From Cryptomeria japonica (Eukaryota; Streptophyta; Pinopsida; Cupressales; Cupressaceae): a stretch of 64,000 nucleotides of DNA. The notes beneath the pieces are model-generated. The model had not been told where the DNA came from. It was given only the letters and a program-made list of their open reading frames with translations, and searched no databases. The stretch spans positions 101,495,796 to 101,559,795 of the forward strand of contig NC_081412.1 in assembly GCF_030272615.1 (NCBI RefSeq), in the 5' to 3' direction. Made by a program: the position numbers and the translations under genes. Shown piece after piece: positions 22,041-33,589 of this stretch. Within the stretch, counting starts at the first letter, position 1; the number at the start of each line of letters is the position of its first letter.

Positions 22041-22904
22041 CTCTATCGGTGGGGGTATGACCCCAAGCTGATCTATAAGATATTCAAAGGTCTTCTTAGG
22101 CAAAGGTTTAGTGAAAATATCTACAATCTATTCTTTAGTATTCACATAAACTAGTTTTACTTCTTTTGCTTCAACATTCTCTTTTAGAAAATTCAATTTG
22201 ATAGAAACATGTTTAGTTTTAGAATGTAGTGCCAGATTCTTAGATATATCAATTGCTATAGTGTTGTCACAATAGATAGTTATAGGTTCCTTGCATTTTA
22301 CCTTTATGTCCTTCAACATTTTCTTAAGCCATAATGCCTGTGTAAAGTTGGTTACTGCTGCAACATATTCTGATTCTGTTGTTGATAAAGATGTACAACT
22401 TTGTTTCTTATTCAACCAAGAAATTAATCTGCTTCCAAGAAAAAATGCTCTCTCGGTGGTGCTTTTTTTGTCATCCACATCTCCTGCCCAATTTGCATCT
22501 ATGTATGCACATAATTGAAAGTTTTCGTCTCTAGGATACCATAAACCAAGATTTGTAGTTTCTTGTAAGTACCAGAAAATCCTTTTTACTGCTGATTCAT
22601 GATTTTCTCTAGGATTACTCTGAAATCTTGAAACAATACATAATGCATTCATAATATTAGGTCTTGTTTGTGTCAAATATAGTAGGCCTCCTATCATAGA
22701 CTTGTACCTAGTCGGATTAACAGGTGTAGATTTATCCCTTAGTGATAATTTGTCATTTGTAGTCATAGGTGTGCTTACCGGTTTAGAGTTCTCCATCCCA
22801 AATTTCTTTAGTAACTCTTTCAAGTATTTGGATTGACTCAAGAATATACCTTTATCAATCTGTGAAATCTGCAATCCTAAAAAGAATTTTATCTCTCCAA
22901 TCAT
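22041..22904 (-). pseudogene. Element A RT end and RNase H
   Basis: Frame continues RT after one stop near 22920 (conserved Gln codon changed to TAG). Opens in the RT tail (FFLGLQISQ, YLKELLKKFGM, GGLLYLTQTRPNIM), then RNase H with Asp in AYIDANWAGD, Glu in STTESEYVAA, Asp in IYCDNTIAI and Asp in IVDIFTKPLP; a stop at about 22126 precedes the last motif. Ends near 22041 with LGVIPPP. Degrades the RNA strand after copying. Confidence 0.9.
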
Positions 22905-22922
22905 AGATATTTCAAATTCATG

Positions 22923-23621
22923 CTACATTTCAATAGAAAAGTCTTTACATAATTCATCTTCTCCTCCAAAGATTATATCATCAACAAAAACTTCTATAAC
23001 CAAGATGTCATCATTTGTCACTTTGTAGTATAAGTTGCTATCAGCATTACCTTTAGAAAATCCAATCTTGAAAAGATACTTATCCAATCTAGCATACCAA
23101 GCTCTTGGAGCTTGCTTCAAACCATACAAAGATTTTCTTAACCTGCAAACCATATCTTTGTTATCTGTCAAAGAAAATCCATCAGGTTGCTCAATGTAAA
23201 CTTATTCTTCAAGATCTCCATTCAAAAATGTACATTTAATATCCATTTGATATAATTTGTAGTTCTTGTGTGCTGCAAAAGCCAAGAATAATCTAACTGA
23301 CTCAATTCTTGCTATTGGTGCAAAGGTTTCATTATAATCAATTCCTTCTTTTTGAGAATATCCCTTACACACTAGTCTTCCTTTATTTCTGATTACCTTA
23401 CCATGTTCATTAAGTTTGTTTCTGAATACCCATTTAGTTCCAATCACATTTTTGTCTTTAGGCCTGGGAACTAGTGTCCATGTGTTATTTTTGTCAATTT
23501 GTTCTAGTTCCTCTTCCATAGCTTTAATCCAGTGTTTATCTTCACATGCCTTATTAATTGATGATGGTTCAATTTCAGAAATAAGACATACCTCTTCATT
23601 TTCCAGTCTTCCTCTTGTCAT
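22923..23621 (-). pseudogene. Element A reverse transcriptase
   Basis: Two same-frame segments (23202-23621 and 22923-23171) broken by one stop (GAA to TAA in EEEVYIEQP). Motifs: [64 protein letters not shown], and the catalytic VFVDDIIFGG. Similar to the SIRE/Angela/Tork side of copia by eye. Confidence 0.92.
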
Positions 23622-23678
23622 AACTCCTTGATACTTGTTCCCAATTATTTGATTTTCAGAGTGATTCAGTCTTACATA

Positions 23679-24659
23679 CTAGGGTGAATTTGTTTGCTGC
23701 AGTTCCTTAGTTACAGTGGAATTTTCAGATGATATTGGTGTAATTGAATCTTCATTCTGTACCGGTGGATTCAATGTAGATTCATTTGCTAGTATCTCTA
23801 TTGCCAGTTTAGAGTCTATATACCTTGAAGTTCCTCTAAATTGTTCATCAATCTTCACATTTGTACTCTCAATAATTTTCTGCAATCTCTTGTTAAAACA
23901 TCTATTTGCCTTGCTCTTAGATGAATAACCAAGAAATATTCCTTCATCACTTCTAGGATCAAATTTGCCAATATACTCATCTCTTCTGATATAGCATTTA
24001 CTTCCAAATATTCTAAAATATTTAAGAGTAGGAGTAATACCAAACCATAGTTCATGAGGGGTCTTACCAGTTTCTCCTTTGATGTGAAGTTTGTTGAATG
24101 TGTAGACCGATGTGCTTACTGCCTCTCTCCAATATACATGTGGTAGATTTTCTTCAGATAACATACTTCTAGCTGCATCCAAGATAGTTCTATTTTTCCT
24201 TTCTACAACTCCATTTTGCTGTGGTGTCCGGGGTGCTGATAATTGTCTTCTGATTCCATTCACTTCATAGAATGCATTAAATTCCTTAGATGTGAATTCT
24301 CTTCCTTGATCTGATCTTAGACATTTGATTTTCTTACTAGTTTCATTCTCTACCATTTCTTTGAATAGTTTTAACTTTCCAAGTGCTTCTAATTTTTCTC
24401 TAAGAAAAGTAATCCAACACATTCTAGAATAGTCATCAATGATTAGCATGAAATATCTATCACCTTGTAAGCTTTTAATTCTAGATGAACCACATAAATC
24501 AGTGTGAATTAGGTCGAGAGCATTATTTGATTTTTCTGGAATACTTTTAAAAGATGCTCTAACTTGTTTTCCAAATTTACATTCCTTACATACCGGATTG
24601 TGAGGTTTGACAATCTTAGGTAAATCTCTAGTTGCCTTAGTAGTACTGATTTTTACCAT
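23679..24659 (-). pseudogene. Element A integrase
   Basis: 326-residue open stretch: end of the zinc region (CKECKFGKQVRASFK), then DDE core with Asp in LIHTDLCG, Asp in CLRSDQGREF and Glu in NGVVERKNR, followed by KTPHELWFG and EGIFLGYSSKSKA of the copia integrase C-terminus. The N-terminal His residues lie upstream beyond a TGA at about 24690 (conserved Trp). No stop inside this segment. Confidence 0.92.
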
Positions 24660-24692
24660 GCAATCAAAATTTACATGACAGAGTCTCTTATG

Positions 24693-25418
24693 TCATAGCC
24701 AACTTTCATCAATATGTGCAATGAAGCATGTGTTTTCATTGTTATTCAAATGAAAGATTTTACCTCTAGTTTGATTACCGATTGCAATTTCCAAACCAGT
24801 TATGTTCATAATTTTGCATTTACCATTCTTGAATTGTAACTGAAATACTTTTTCAACTAATTGACCAACACTCAAAAGATTATGCTTTAAACCTTCTACA
24901 TAGTAAACATTGTCAATATTATGCTTTCCATCAAGAGATATTGTACCTTTTCCTTTGATTAAACAATCTTTGTCATCTCCAAATCTTACTAGACCTCCAT
25001 TATATTCCTGAAAGTTCAAGAATTTACCTTTATCACCAATCATGTGATGTGAACATCCTGAATCAATGATCCATTCATCCTTAACTTCAACTTTAGCTGT
25101 CAGGGCCTGTTCTACCAGTTGAATAGTAGGTGTCAGTTGATCCTCTGTTATAGCAACAAAAACCCATCCATTGTCTGTCGGATCTTCATCAGAATCATTA
25201 GTGACTCCTTCATTTGCAAGATAACAAGATTTATCTTTATTCTTCTTAAATATGTATCTCTGATATTCAAGGTTAGGCTTGTATGTTCTTCTAGCTTCTT
25301 CTCTTGGTCTAGCATGTCTATCAGGGCATCTTGAAGCCATATGACCAATCTTATTATAGTTAAAACATTTAAAGGGTGCTTTACCTTCATACTTACTTCC
25401 AACTAGACCTTTAGGCAT
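24693..25418 (-). pseudogene. Element A gag zinc knuckle, protease, pre-integrase
   Basis: 241 residues. Zinc knuckle CFNYNKIGHMASRC near residue 18, with Tyr where the second Cys belongs. Protease active site WIIDSGCSHHM (~115) is intact, followed by VRFGDDKDCLIKGKG and YVEGLKHNLLSVGQL. The gag pre-integrase part (GKIFHLNNN ... DESWL) leads into integrase after a TGG-to-TGA change. Confidence 0.9.
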
Positions 25419-25586
25419 TTTCCTTGCAAATAGTGCTTCAAGTTCTTCAAGTTCTTCATTTTCTCTCCTACTTTCCTCAAGTTCTCTTGCATAAAAGGCT
25501 TTCCATTCAGACTTTTCAAAAGATGGTGCAAATGATGTTGATGCCTTAAAAGCTAAATCTATCTTTATAGTAGCAACAGGATCAAA

Positions 25587-26190
25587 TTACTCAATTTCAA
25601 AAGTTAAAAGTTTTCCAATCAATGTATCCCTAGTTGCTAATGTATTAGGCATTGTTCTTAACTCTTTTATAGCAGTAACTTTCATTTTGTATGCCGGTGG
25701 CAATCCTCTTAAAACTTTTGAAACAATTTCATCTTCACTTAAGGTTCCTCCACAACATTTAGTACCCAAAACAATTTCATTTACTCTTTCCATAAAAGAA
25801 GAAATCCTTTCATCTTCTTCCATTTTTTAGATTTTCATACTTGACCCAAAAGCTTTCAAGTTTTGCAATTTTGACTATGGAATCTCCTTCATTCAATGTT
25901 TCCAAATGATCCCAAATAGCTTTAGCAGTAGACCTATCCGATAATCCCATGATTTGCTGATTTGTTAATGCACTCAAAAGTGCTTCTCTTTCTTTGCAAT
26001 CATTTTCTTCATCTTTTCCCAAGGTAGGTGGATTAGGCTGACTAGCTGTAGGAGTTGTATAGTCATTCTTTGTAACATCCTAGATGCCTTTTCCAATGCA
26101 ATTTATATGTGTCTCCATTCTGATCTTCCATATTCCATAGTTGGTTCCATCAAGTTTGGGACTGTCCTTCCTGAAATAGTTAGTAGACAT
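25587..26190 (-). pseudogene. Element A gag
   Basis: Starts at Met 26190 (MSTNYFRKDSPKLDG, then NYGIWKIRME), 58 bp from the LTR; a stop follows at ~26080, then 25810-26022 in the same frame and 25587-25823 in another, so one frameshift lies near 25815. Motifs KAIWDHLETLNEGD, AKLESFWVKYENLKN, ISSFMERVNEIVLG, VLRGLPPAYKMKVTAI mark the copia UBN2-type gag. 25419-25586 continues the same protein. Confidence 0.88.
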
Positions 26191-26233
26191 TGGATCTCCT
26201 CAAGTTGTTAAACTTTTGCAAAAAGAGGACTAG

Positions 26234-26245
26234 GCTCTAATACCA
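26234..26245 (-). promoter_or_regulatory. Element A primer-binding site
   Basis: Minus strand TGGTATTAGAGC, two bases from the 5' LTR; 11 of 12 match the initiator tRNA-Met site TGGTATCAGAGC also seen in C and D. Confidence 0.9.
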
Positions 26246-26247
26246 AT

Positions 26248-27305
26248 TGTTAGGTCTTGGAGACAACTGAGAGGAGGGGGAGTGAATCAGTTGTCAAATA
26301 ATTTCAAATAAAAAACAACTTAGCCAACCTTAATGCTTAATACCGGTAAACCAAACTTTTATCTCGGTAGACAGTTTATTAGTTAATTACAGTACCGGTA
26401 AAGATTAATGCATGAAACACAAAGAGAATAACATCCACAACACATAACACCAATATTTGTATGTGGAAACCCTATAAGGAGAAAAACCATGGTGGGAAAC
26501 CTTACCCACAATTAGATGATACTACTGCAGATAGTATGTGTGTACAAATAGGGTTTGCACATGCAAAAAGGCCAAGCGCCTAGAGCTCACTGCTCAAACA
26601 CAAATAGGAGTCACACTGACTACAATTGGATGGTTAAATCCAATAAGAATGTACTACTCAAAATAGCATCTTCATATGCAGGATTCAATACCGGTGTAGT
26701 TTTGATTGTCTTTACAAATACCTTGCTTCACCTACAAATGATGTATGCATGTATAGCTCTGCTTATTCTTGCATATACCTTCTTACAATTCCTTATCCCT
26801 ATCGCATATCAATCTTACAAATAAGATCTTACATATATACCATAACCTAAGACCAATTTTAGTAGGTTGGCTCTAAAAGATATTACAATAAAACAATTAC
26901 AAGTAAATCAATAGCCGATGCAATATCTGATTCAACATGTCGGCTTAATTCATTTACAATAACAACAAAATCATCTTCAAAGCATGTCGTGTTGATCTAG
27001 AATAAATATGCCTGCCGGTGCATAACCTGGACCTATTTGCTGGTAACAACAAATATGCAAATACGAATATGCCAATGAACAAATCTCCAAGACAAAGTGT
27101 CCAAAGATTTCTTCGACATAACCAGGTATTTTCCATATCATTCCAAGTGTCGGTGAACATTATATCCTGCTAGTGTAGTAGATACTGGTGACTGTGCATA
27201 AGTCACTTGCTTGCTAGTGAACATTATTGATCCTCCAAGGTGCCAGAGTTGATAAGTGTTGATAGGTGTTGATATAAATGACAAAACCATACCAAAATAC
27301 CAACA
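26248..27305 (-). repeat. Element A 5' LTR
   Basis: About 1,058 bp direct repeat of 20604-21658. Stem-loop at 26262-26295, GTGGG/CCCAC hairpin at 26492-26509. Confidence 0.95.
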
Positions 27306-28129
27306 TCTTCAAGGACCTATGACCCATCTTCTCTTTATCTCCTACTGAGACCTACCACATCTAGAGCTCTAAACATATGATTGTGCTTGCCTATCCAAAG
27401 GAACCACTTGGAGATATAGAGCCCTATAATAATCATCTTTCCCTATCTAGTGGAAAAGCTCTCTCAAAGTCTCCCCACCTAGCCCTTGGCTTGCACCCTA
27501 TTGTAATACCTGCACAAGTGTCTCTACTCTACCATAATGCTCTATGGCCGTGTCTCACTCTATCATGAGATGATAAACCTATCCCTATAAATGAACAATT
27601 TTCCCTAGGCTTGTGCCAACTATGCTTTGAGCTAATCAATGACACCTTGTAGTCATTGTGTTTGTCCTTGTGATGGCACCTGTGGCCGCATCTATGGTCA
27701 CATCACTGGATGACCTAATCCTTGTGGAAGAGCATATTCTTGATCCTATGGTCATGGTTGTGCTGGTTGTCGCTACACTAGATGTGGTGCTGGAAATCAT
27801 GGACCCGTAGGTGTTGTCGGTACCACAGGTGGAGCTAAGGCCTATGGTGGAGCTCACCTCTATGTCTGTCCTCCTCTATCTCCCCCTCCTCCATCTCTCT
27901 CGCCTCTTCCTCACCCCTCATCTCCTTTGCCTCTACCTCAACCTCTCCACCCATCTTCCTCACCCTCTCCATCTCTCCTCCTCCTCCCGCCTTGACTTGG
28001 TTGATGCTCATCATCCTCAAAAAGTGGCATTGGCTCCTCTAGATCTGTGAGTTGGGGAAATGGGTTTTTTGTAAAGAATGTTGCATATTGGCATGTCAAT
28101 CATCCATCCAAAACATGTGAAAATAACTC
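27306..28129. other. F internal DNA between copia A and the PMD ORF
   Basis: Flank of copia A; no gene with family support. 27860-28010 is CT-rich (CCTC runs), coding on either strand only for low-complexity peptides. By position it would be the C-terminal or 3' part of the antisense PMD gene. Confidence 0.4.
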
Positions 28130-29099
28130 CCAAGCCTATCCATCCAGTGTTGGTATCTCTCCATAGGTTGTATCAAAATTGAAGGATGACCCCCACTCTG
28201 GCATCTCCTTGTGTTCCCATGCATACTCTATTGTACCCTACTACATCTCCTATGCGTGGCCATACTATCTATACACCCGTGTAGTTATAAAATGCTCAAT
28301 AATGTATGACATCCTGCCAATCAAATATCTCGATGTAAACATGTAAGTGATCTCCCTCCAATCATCTTCTTACTACTCACGACCCACGAATGGTTTCCAA
28401 ACAACTGTTGTCACATCATCTAACACCATCCTCTAGCTTTCTAAGACAACGTTGGACAACTACTTTGACATATGAATATACGTACAACCTGCCTGGTAAC
28501 TGTATCTTATCCACAAGAGGTTGTGCTACTGGGATATGCTCCCCGGCCCAAATCTAAAGCAAAATAACCCTTGATGATAATGATGCCCCCTCATCATATA
28601 CAACCTATTGCAAATCATAATATAAGTGCGCCAACATGCACACACCCCAAGTATACCTTATCTACTCCTCAAGCATCTATAACAAAACCTGCCCCCATCC
28701 AACATAGAAACCATGGCCTTGCCTGTCTAGACATAAGAACCCCCCAATCAATCCTACCAATAGTGAAGGAAGTGACTCATAATCATCAACCATGTCCTAC
28801 CATGGAATGGAATAACCACCAATTTGTGGGTCGCCAAAAATCTATCTCAGGGCCTCTGTCCCACCCTGCTCCTCGACATCATATACAACTAACTCACCCA
28901 TCATTGAAATGTGAAGAATATGATAGACATCCTCCAAGATGACCATCATCTCTCTAGTCGGTATATGAAATGTGTTATGGTCACTATGCCACCACTCTAG
29001 TAATGTTGTTAGTAGACCACAGTTCACCCAATACCATGGCATATCTAGTAAAAACCCCAACCCGCATGCATCAATAATTGATCTATCCTCCTTATTCAA
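28130..29099 (-). pseudogene. Antisense plant mobile domain (PMD) ORF of element F
   Basis: Minus-strand frames give LLEWWHSDHNTFHIP, then REMMVILEDVYHILHI and GELVVYD: the core of the plant mobile domain (Trp, Thr-Phe-His, Glu, Leu-Glu-Asp-Val). Further left follow GLIGGFLCLDRQGHGF, YTWGVCMLAHLYYDL and IWAGEHIPVAQP, in the order expected of the family, with several stops. PMD proteins (MAIN/MAIL type) are nuclear plant proteins, and relatives are carried by transposons. This copy is antisense to its LTR element, as are the extra ORFs of Grande/Retand-like Tat elements. Decayed. Confidence 0.8.
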
Positions 29100-29239
29100 C
29101 TAAGGAATCATTGAAAATGTACTAAGGTACTACCCCCACATCTGAAGAACTCACAAATTAGCCTACAAAACCATAATAAAGAATGATGTCAACAACTACT
29201 CTATACCTAGTCAATCACCAATCAGCCAAGCATCCTACA

Positions 29240-29628
29240 TCAATTGTCCTTTTGGATGCATCATTTCTCATTGTGAGCAAATCAACTATCCTTTTGGATG
29301 CATCATTTATCATTGCAAGCACATCAACTGTCCTTTTGGACGCATCATTTATCATTGCAAGTGCATCAACTATCCTTTTGGATGCATCATTGTTCTTTGC
29401 AAGTGCATCAATTATCCTCTCGGACGCATCTAATTTCTCTTTGCAAGTGCATCAATTGTCCTCTTAGACGCATCATCTCTCTTTGCAAGCACATCAATTG
29501 TCCTCTCGGATGCATCTAATTTCTTCTTGAGAGAACATCAATTATCCTCTTGGATGCATCTAATTGTTCCTTGTGAGTGCAACAATTGTCCTTTTGGACG
29601 CATCATTGTTCATTATGAGCCCATCAAA
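29240..29628. repeat. Minisatellite, ~42-bp unit, about nine copies
   Basis: Units such as CATCAACTGTCCTTTTGGA + CGCATCATTTATCATTGCAA, period 42-46 bp. On the minus strand, just upstream of the PMD core, each unit reads close to DASKRTVDVLAMIN, a 14-residue repeat with heptad-like Leu/Val spacing. Later units (29440-29540) drift. Confidence 0.85.
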
Positions 29629-30754
29629 ACACTTAACTTTCTCTTCGGAGCACATCCAATCACTCTTTCAAGCACATCTGTTATCCTAATTTGTCAATCA
29701 TCCATCCTATCTACTTGACTGATTACCTAATTCTATTAACTAAATCAAAATAGGTCATAAAAAATTCAAAATCACACATTTTTAGAACAATGTGCTAAAA
29801 GAGGCTTCACATGCACTAAACAAAGTGAATGCGCAAAAATAATCATCGAATATGCAACACTGCACATCATATGTGCAAAATCTAATATATGCACAAAATA
29901 TTTTATCGGATGTGTCACAACACAACGCATATGTGCAACATCACTCAAATACACTACATTAAGGGTTGCATGCACAATCTTAGTAAAATGTGTGACTCTA
30001 ATTGGCATATGCATGAAAACTAAAAATTAAAATGCTAGCTGGCCCTAGTTAAATGCACTAATTTGCACATTGAATATGCAAGACTATGCATCATATGCGC
30101 TAAAACTACCCTATATGGGCTAAAATGTAATGCAAAAAAATAAAAATTTCTAAAAATCCGCAAAATGCATACCAAAATTCAAATTTTCAAATCACAAAGA
30201 GGGGAATCAACTACTCATAGGTGGTCCATATGTGGCTGGTCGATCATGGTGGCATACCCTTTGAAATCATTGCAAGTGATATGGGATCGAAATCTTGGCA
30301 GCTGACTCAACACTCCAATTCAATAGAGAATCTCCAAATAGTCAAAGTGAAAATGACACCTAAAAAGGACCTTTTTAACCTTGTATGCCTTTTTAAAAAG
30401 GCATTTTGGTGGGGTTTATTTAAATTATTTTTACTTAACCCCCATTTCCTAAATAAAAAACCATTCTAAAATCCAACCAATCACATTTTCACATACCGAG
30501 AGCTAAATCAATAAAATTTTCTCATTTTTTGCCAAATCTTAATGAAAATTTTATCGTTGCAAAAACTATCACATTGCTCAAAATTTTATAACTTTTTTTG
30601 ATTTACCTCCCAAAGGGGCATACATCACCAACAATCATTTGGGGCATAAAAAATCATCAAATTTTCTAAACATCCGGGCCATCGCATCGGTCATACATTG
30701 TTTGTCGCATATCAAATTTTTATTTGAACCAACGTGTTGCAAACATATTGATTC
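29629..30754. other. AT-rich non-coding DNA of F
   Basis: No gene. 29780-30120 holds scattered copies of CATATGTGCAA-like words; 30500-30760 is AT-rich with GGGGCATA repeated (30615, 30641), possibly decayed copies of the purine tract. Confidence 0.5.
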
Positions 30755-30768
30755 AAAGAGGGGCAAAA
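30755..30768 (+). promoter_or_regulatory. Element F polypurine tract
   Basis: AAAGAGGGGCAAAA directly before TGTATACAC; the same tract precedes the G LTR (AAAGAGGGGCAAT). Confidence 0.7.
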
Positions 30769-31830
30769 TGTATACACATAAATCTATCTCAATTAATTAA
30801 TCTGGATGCAAAGGTCATTTAATATAATTCTATTATATATTTAATTTCCCCAATTTAATTATATAATTCACTTTTCTAAATTCTTCTAAAAAAACACAAA
30901 TATTCCACCCCACTTGCATTCTCCTACAAATCCACATCATCATGTTGCAAGTAAATAGCTATTTTACAAAATAAATAGGTCAAATATCCTTACATCACAT
31001 GGGTACTTGGACCTTACTTGTACTATACCACTTGGGTACTTGCACCATTGCTTAATTATGCTTCCAAAATACTCAAGCCTTACACTTGGGTATTTGAACC
31101 TTCTTTGCACATGCATTCAAGGTACTTAAGTCTTACACTCAAGTACTCAAATCTTCCTTTCTTCTTACATCTAGATACTTGGACCTTACATTTAGGTACT
31201 TGGACCTTGCTTGTGCCATGTTTACTTACTCAAGGTTGTTTCTTGAGCTCATACTTGGCAATAAATGCGATTTATCCATTTCTTTCTCCAAGAACCTAAG
31301 TCCATCATCATAAATAATCTTTGCATCCTCACCATCCAATTTTCTAGATTGAATCTCGGCCCTTGATTCCATGCCACTTCACTCTTGACCTTGGAAAAGC
31401 CTATAAATAGAGCCATCTCCATGCATCAAAGATCATCTCTTGTTTTTGCATCATACTAAAGCTCATTTTCATCTAGCTTATGCATCTATTTTAGTATCAT
31501 TTAGTTTATTTTATCATGTTTTTAACTTAGAATATTGATACATATCATTTTTGTATTTCCATCTTAGTTTCATATTATCTTTGTGTATATCTTGCATTTA
31601 TCTTGCATATTAGCTTAAATTGCACATAATTTAGTAATCTCATTCTCTAGGTTGTCATCTAACTGAATCTTGTGCACAATCTGAGACCACTAATCTTGCA
31701 GATTCAATAGGGCCTTGGAGATAGAGGACAATGGGATGCACTTGAAATATTCATTGTGTTTGGTGTCTCTAACATGATTTTATTTAAATATTTCAATCTA
31801 ATGTCTCATTGGTACACTAGGTGCTAACCT
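30769..31830 (+). repeat. Element F 3' LTR with TATA box
   Basis: Starts TGTATACACA; CTATAAATAG at 31401-31410 is the TATA box. 31000-31260 has TACTTGGACCTT-like words repeated several times. Outer end uncertain, where copia B sequence begins. Confidence 0.6.
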
Positions 31831-31839
31831 TATTTCTTA

Positions 31840-32330
31840 TGTACAATTCTACTCAAGCTCTTAGAGATCTACCTAATATAGTGAAGCCTACTATTCTAGT
31901 GTGTAAAGAATGTCAATTGGGAAAGAAAACAAGAATTTCATTCAAGAGAAAACTATATACATCTAATGAGTTATTAGATCTTGTGCATACTGATTTATGT
32001 GGACCATCTAGGGTGAGAAGCTTGCAGGGTGATAGATACTTTATGTTGCTGATTGATGACCATTCCACGATGATGTGGGTCACTTTTTTAAGGGAGAAAT
32101 CTGAAGCAATGGAGAAATTCAAAATATTCAAAGCTCGAAGGTAGACAAAGACATGTTTGAAGTTGAAGTGTCTAAGGTCTGACAGAGGAGGAGAATTCAC
32201 TTTCATTGAGTTTAATTTCATTTGTGAATATCATAGAATCATAAGACACTTATCTACTCTGTGAACCCCTCAAAAGAATGGAATTGTTGAAAGGAAGAAC
32301 AAAACTATCTTGGATGCTACTAATAATATG
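31840..32330 (+). pseudogene. Element B integrase, 5' part
   Basis: Frame with two stops (conserved positions at ~32143 and ~32262): CKECQLGKKTRISFK, LVHTDLCGPSRVRSLQG, LRSDRGGEF, NGIVERKNKTILDA. These carry the catalytic Asp, Asp and Glu. Cut by element D after the codons for NNM. Confidence 0.9.
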
Positions 32331-33149
32331 TGTTAGGATTCCCATAGATACTGAGAGGGGGGGTGAATCAGTATCTAATCGATGAGTAGAATTTCTTATC
32401 TTAAAACATGCAGAACATATTATAACAATGTACTGATATGCAAGAAATAATACAATAAACAGAATTAAAAACATCCACATGAAAAGCACACTAGGACACA
32501 AGGATTTAACGAGGAAACCCGATGTGGGAAAAACCTTGGTGGGATTTGTGACCCACAATATCCACTTACTGGCCAATAAGAGAATATTACTTATAAGAGG
32601 GGCCTGCACATGCAGGAAGGCCAATTGCCTAGAGCTCACTACTCAATGGGAAGTCTCACTGACTTACAATGTGGATTTATACAAATCCAATATCTTATAC
32701 TGCTTTACAATAGCATCTATAATGCTTGATTCAGTATTAGTTGCTGCTCTGCTTCTTACATAAACCCTTTAACCTATATTTCGCATAATAGGTCTACCTT
32801 AATATTTTTCCCTTTCGCTTACATCACTTTCTTAACTTCTTAAAATGTCTACATTGATCTCTCTTATATATAAGAGTCATTTTACAACATGCCAAGTCAG
32901 CTTACAAAGTTTTTACAATAATAAACAAAATATAATATAACAAAATCCTATCAGCCTTTGTGTCGGTATACTTCCTTTCTTTGTGTCGGTGCCGATGTCC
33001 TAAGTGCCAGTGTAGAGTCTGATTGTTGATGCCAGTGAACTATCTTGCCGGTGTAATGCCTTGCCGGTGCCATAGGATTGTAAGGTTGCCATCAATGACA
33101 AAACCTTCAATCACCTACAATATCTCATTGGAGTGTGCATATGCCAACA
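32331..33149 (-). repeat. Element D 3' LTR
   Basis: 819 bp, TGTTAGGATT ... ATGCCAACA. Stem-loop 32346-32376; hairpin GTGGG/CCCAC 32539-32556. Confidence 0.95.
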
Positions 33150-33161
33150 ATCTCCCCCTTT
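33150..33161 (-). promoter_or_regulatory. Element D polypurine tract
   Basis: Minus strand AAAGGGGGAGAT next to the 3' LTR, identical to A's tract. CTCCCCCTTT recurs at 33297, perhaps a duplicate. Confidence 0.9.
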
Positions 33162-33589
33162 GGCATTGATAGCAACACTCATGAGAAATTTCAAAAGTAT
33201 ATCCAAAAATGTGAAGTCCAAAAAAAATGTTATCAAAAATGTGTGTGCTCCCCCTGAGCATATGATTCCTGTGATGTTGAATTTTTTGATCCCACTACTC
33301 CCCCTTTGGCATCAATGACAAAGGTTGTCAAGATGTCAGTATAGTTTGTAGTTTCAACCTTGTAACTGGGTAGTTACAATTTGAAATAGATCCGCCAAAA
33401 TCAAGTTTATACTCTCCATAAACTTTTTACTATCTCTTATTGTTGTCTCTGTTCTTTTAACTGTACCAGTGAGATGCTACAAATGCTCTATCGGTGTTTT
33501 CTGTCCCTGTATCAGTGCCTCAGATATTTCCTTCCGTAATGATGCTAGATAGTCCAATCTTGGACTCAGTTTTAATCTCAAATGCTTTG

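Larger units (their letters stand above)
20604..27305 (-). mobile_element. Element A: Ty1/copia retrotransposon
   Basis: Two LTRs (20604-21658, 26248-27305), a primer-binding site complementary to initiator tRNA-Met, a polypurine tract, and a copia-ordered polyprotein on the minus strand (gag, protease, integrase, RT, RNase H). Flanks TCTAC (20599-20603) and TCTTC (27306-27310) are a probable 5-bp target duplication with one mismatch. LTRs differ at roughly one base in ten by eye, so the insertion is old. Inserted in element F. Confidence 0.95.
14344..31830 (+). mobile_element. Element F: decayed Tat-like Ty3/gypsy element with antisense PMD ORF
   Basis: Sequence at 14346 (CCCCAC..TCATTCTCCTACAAA) is similar to 30908 onward, and both are followed by a TATAAATA box (15053, 31402); these are the two LTRs of one old plus-strand element. 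Between them are an integrase C-terminus (17817-18281), a long AT-rich spacer, an antisense plant-mobile-domain ORF, a minisatellite and a polypurine tract. Gag, protease and RT are missing, so a large internal deletion has occurred. Interrupted by copia A at 20604-27305. The right boundary is vague (31.7-31.85 kb). Confidence 0.65.
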
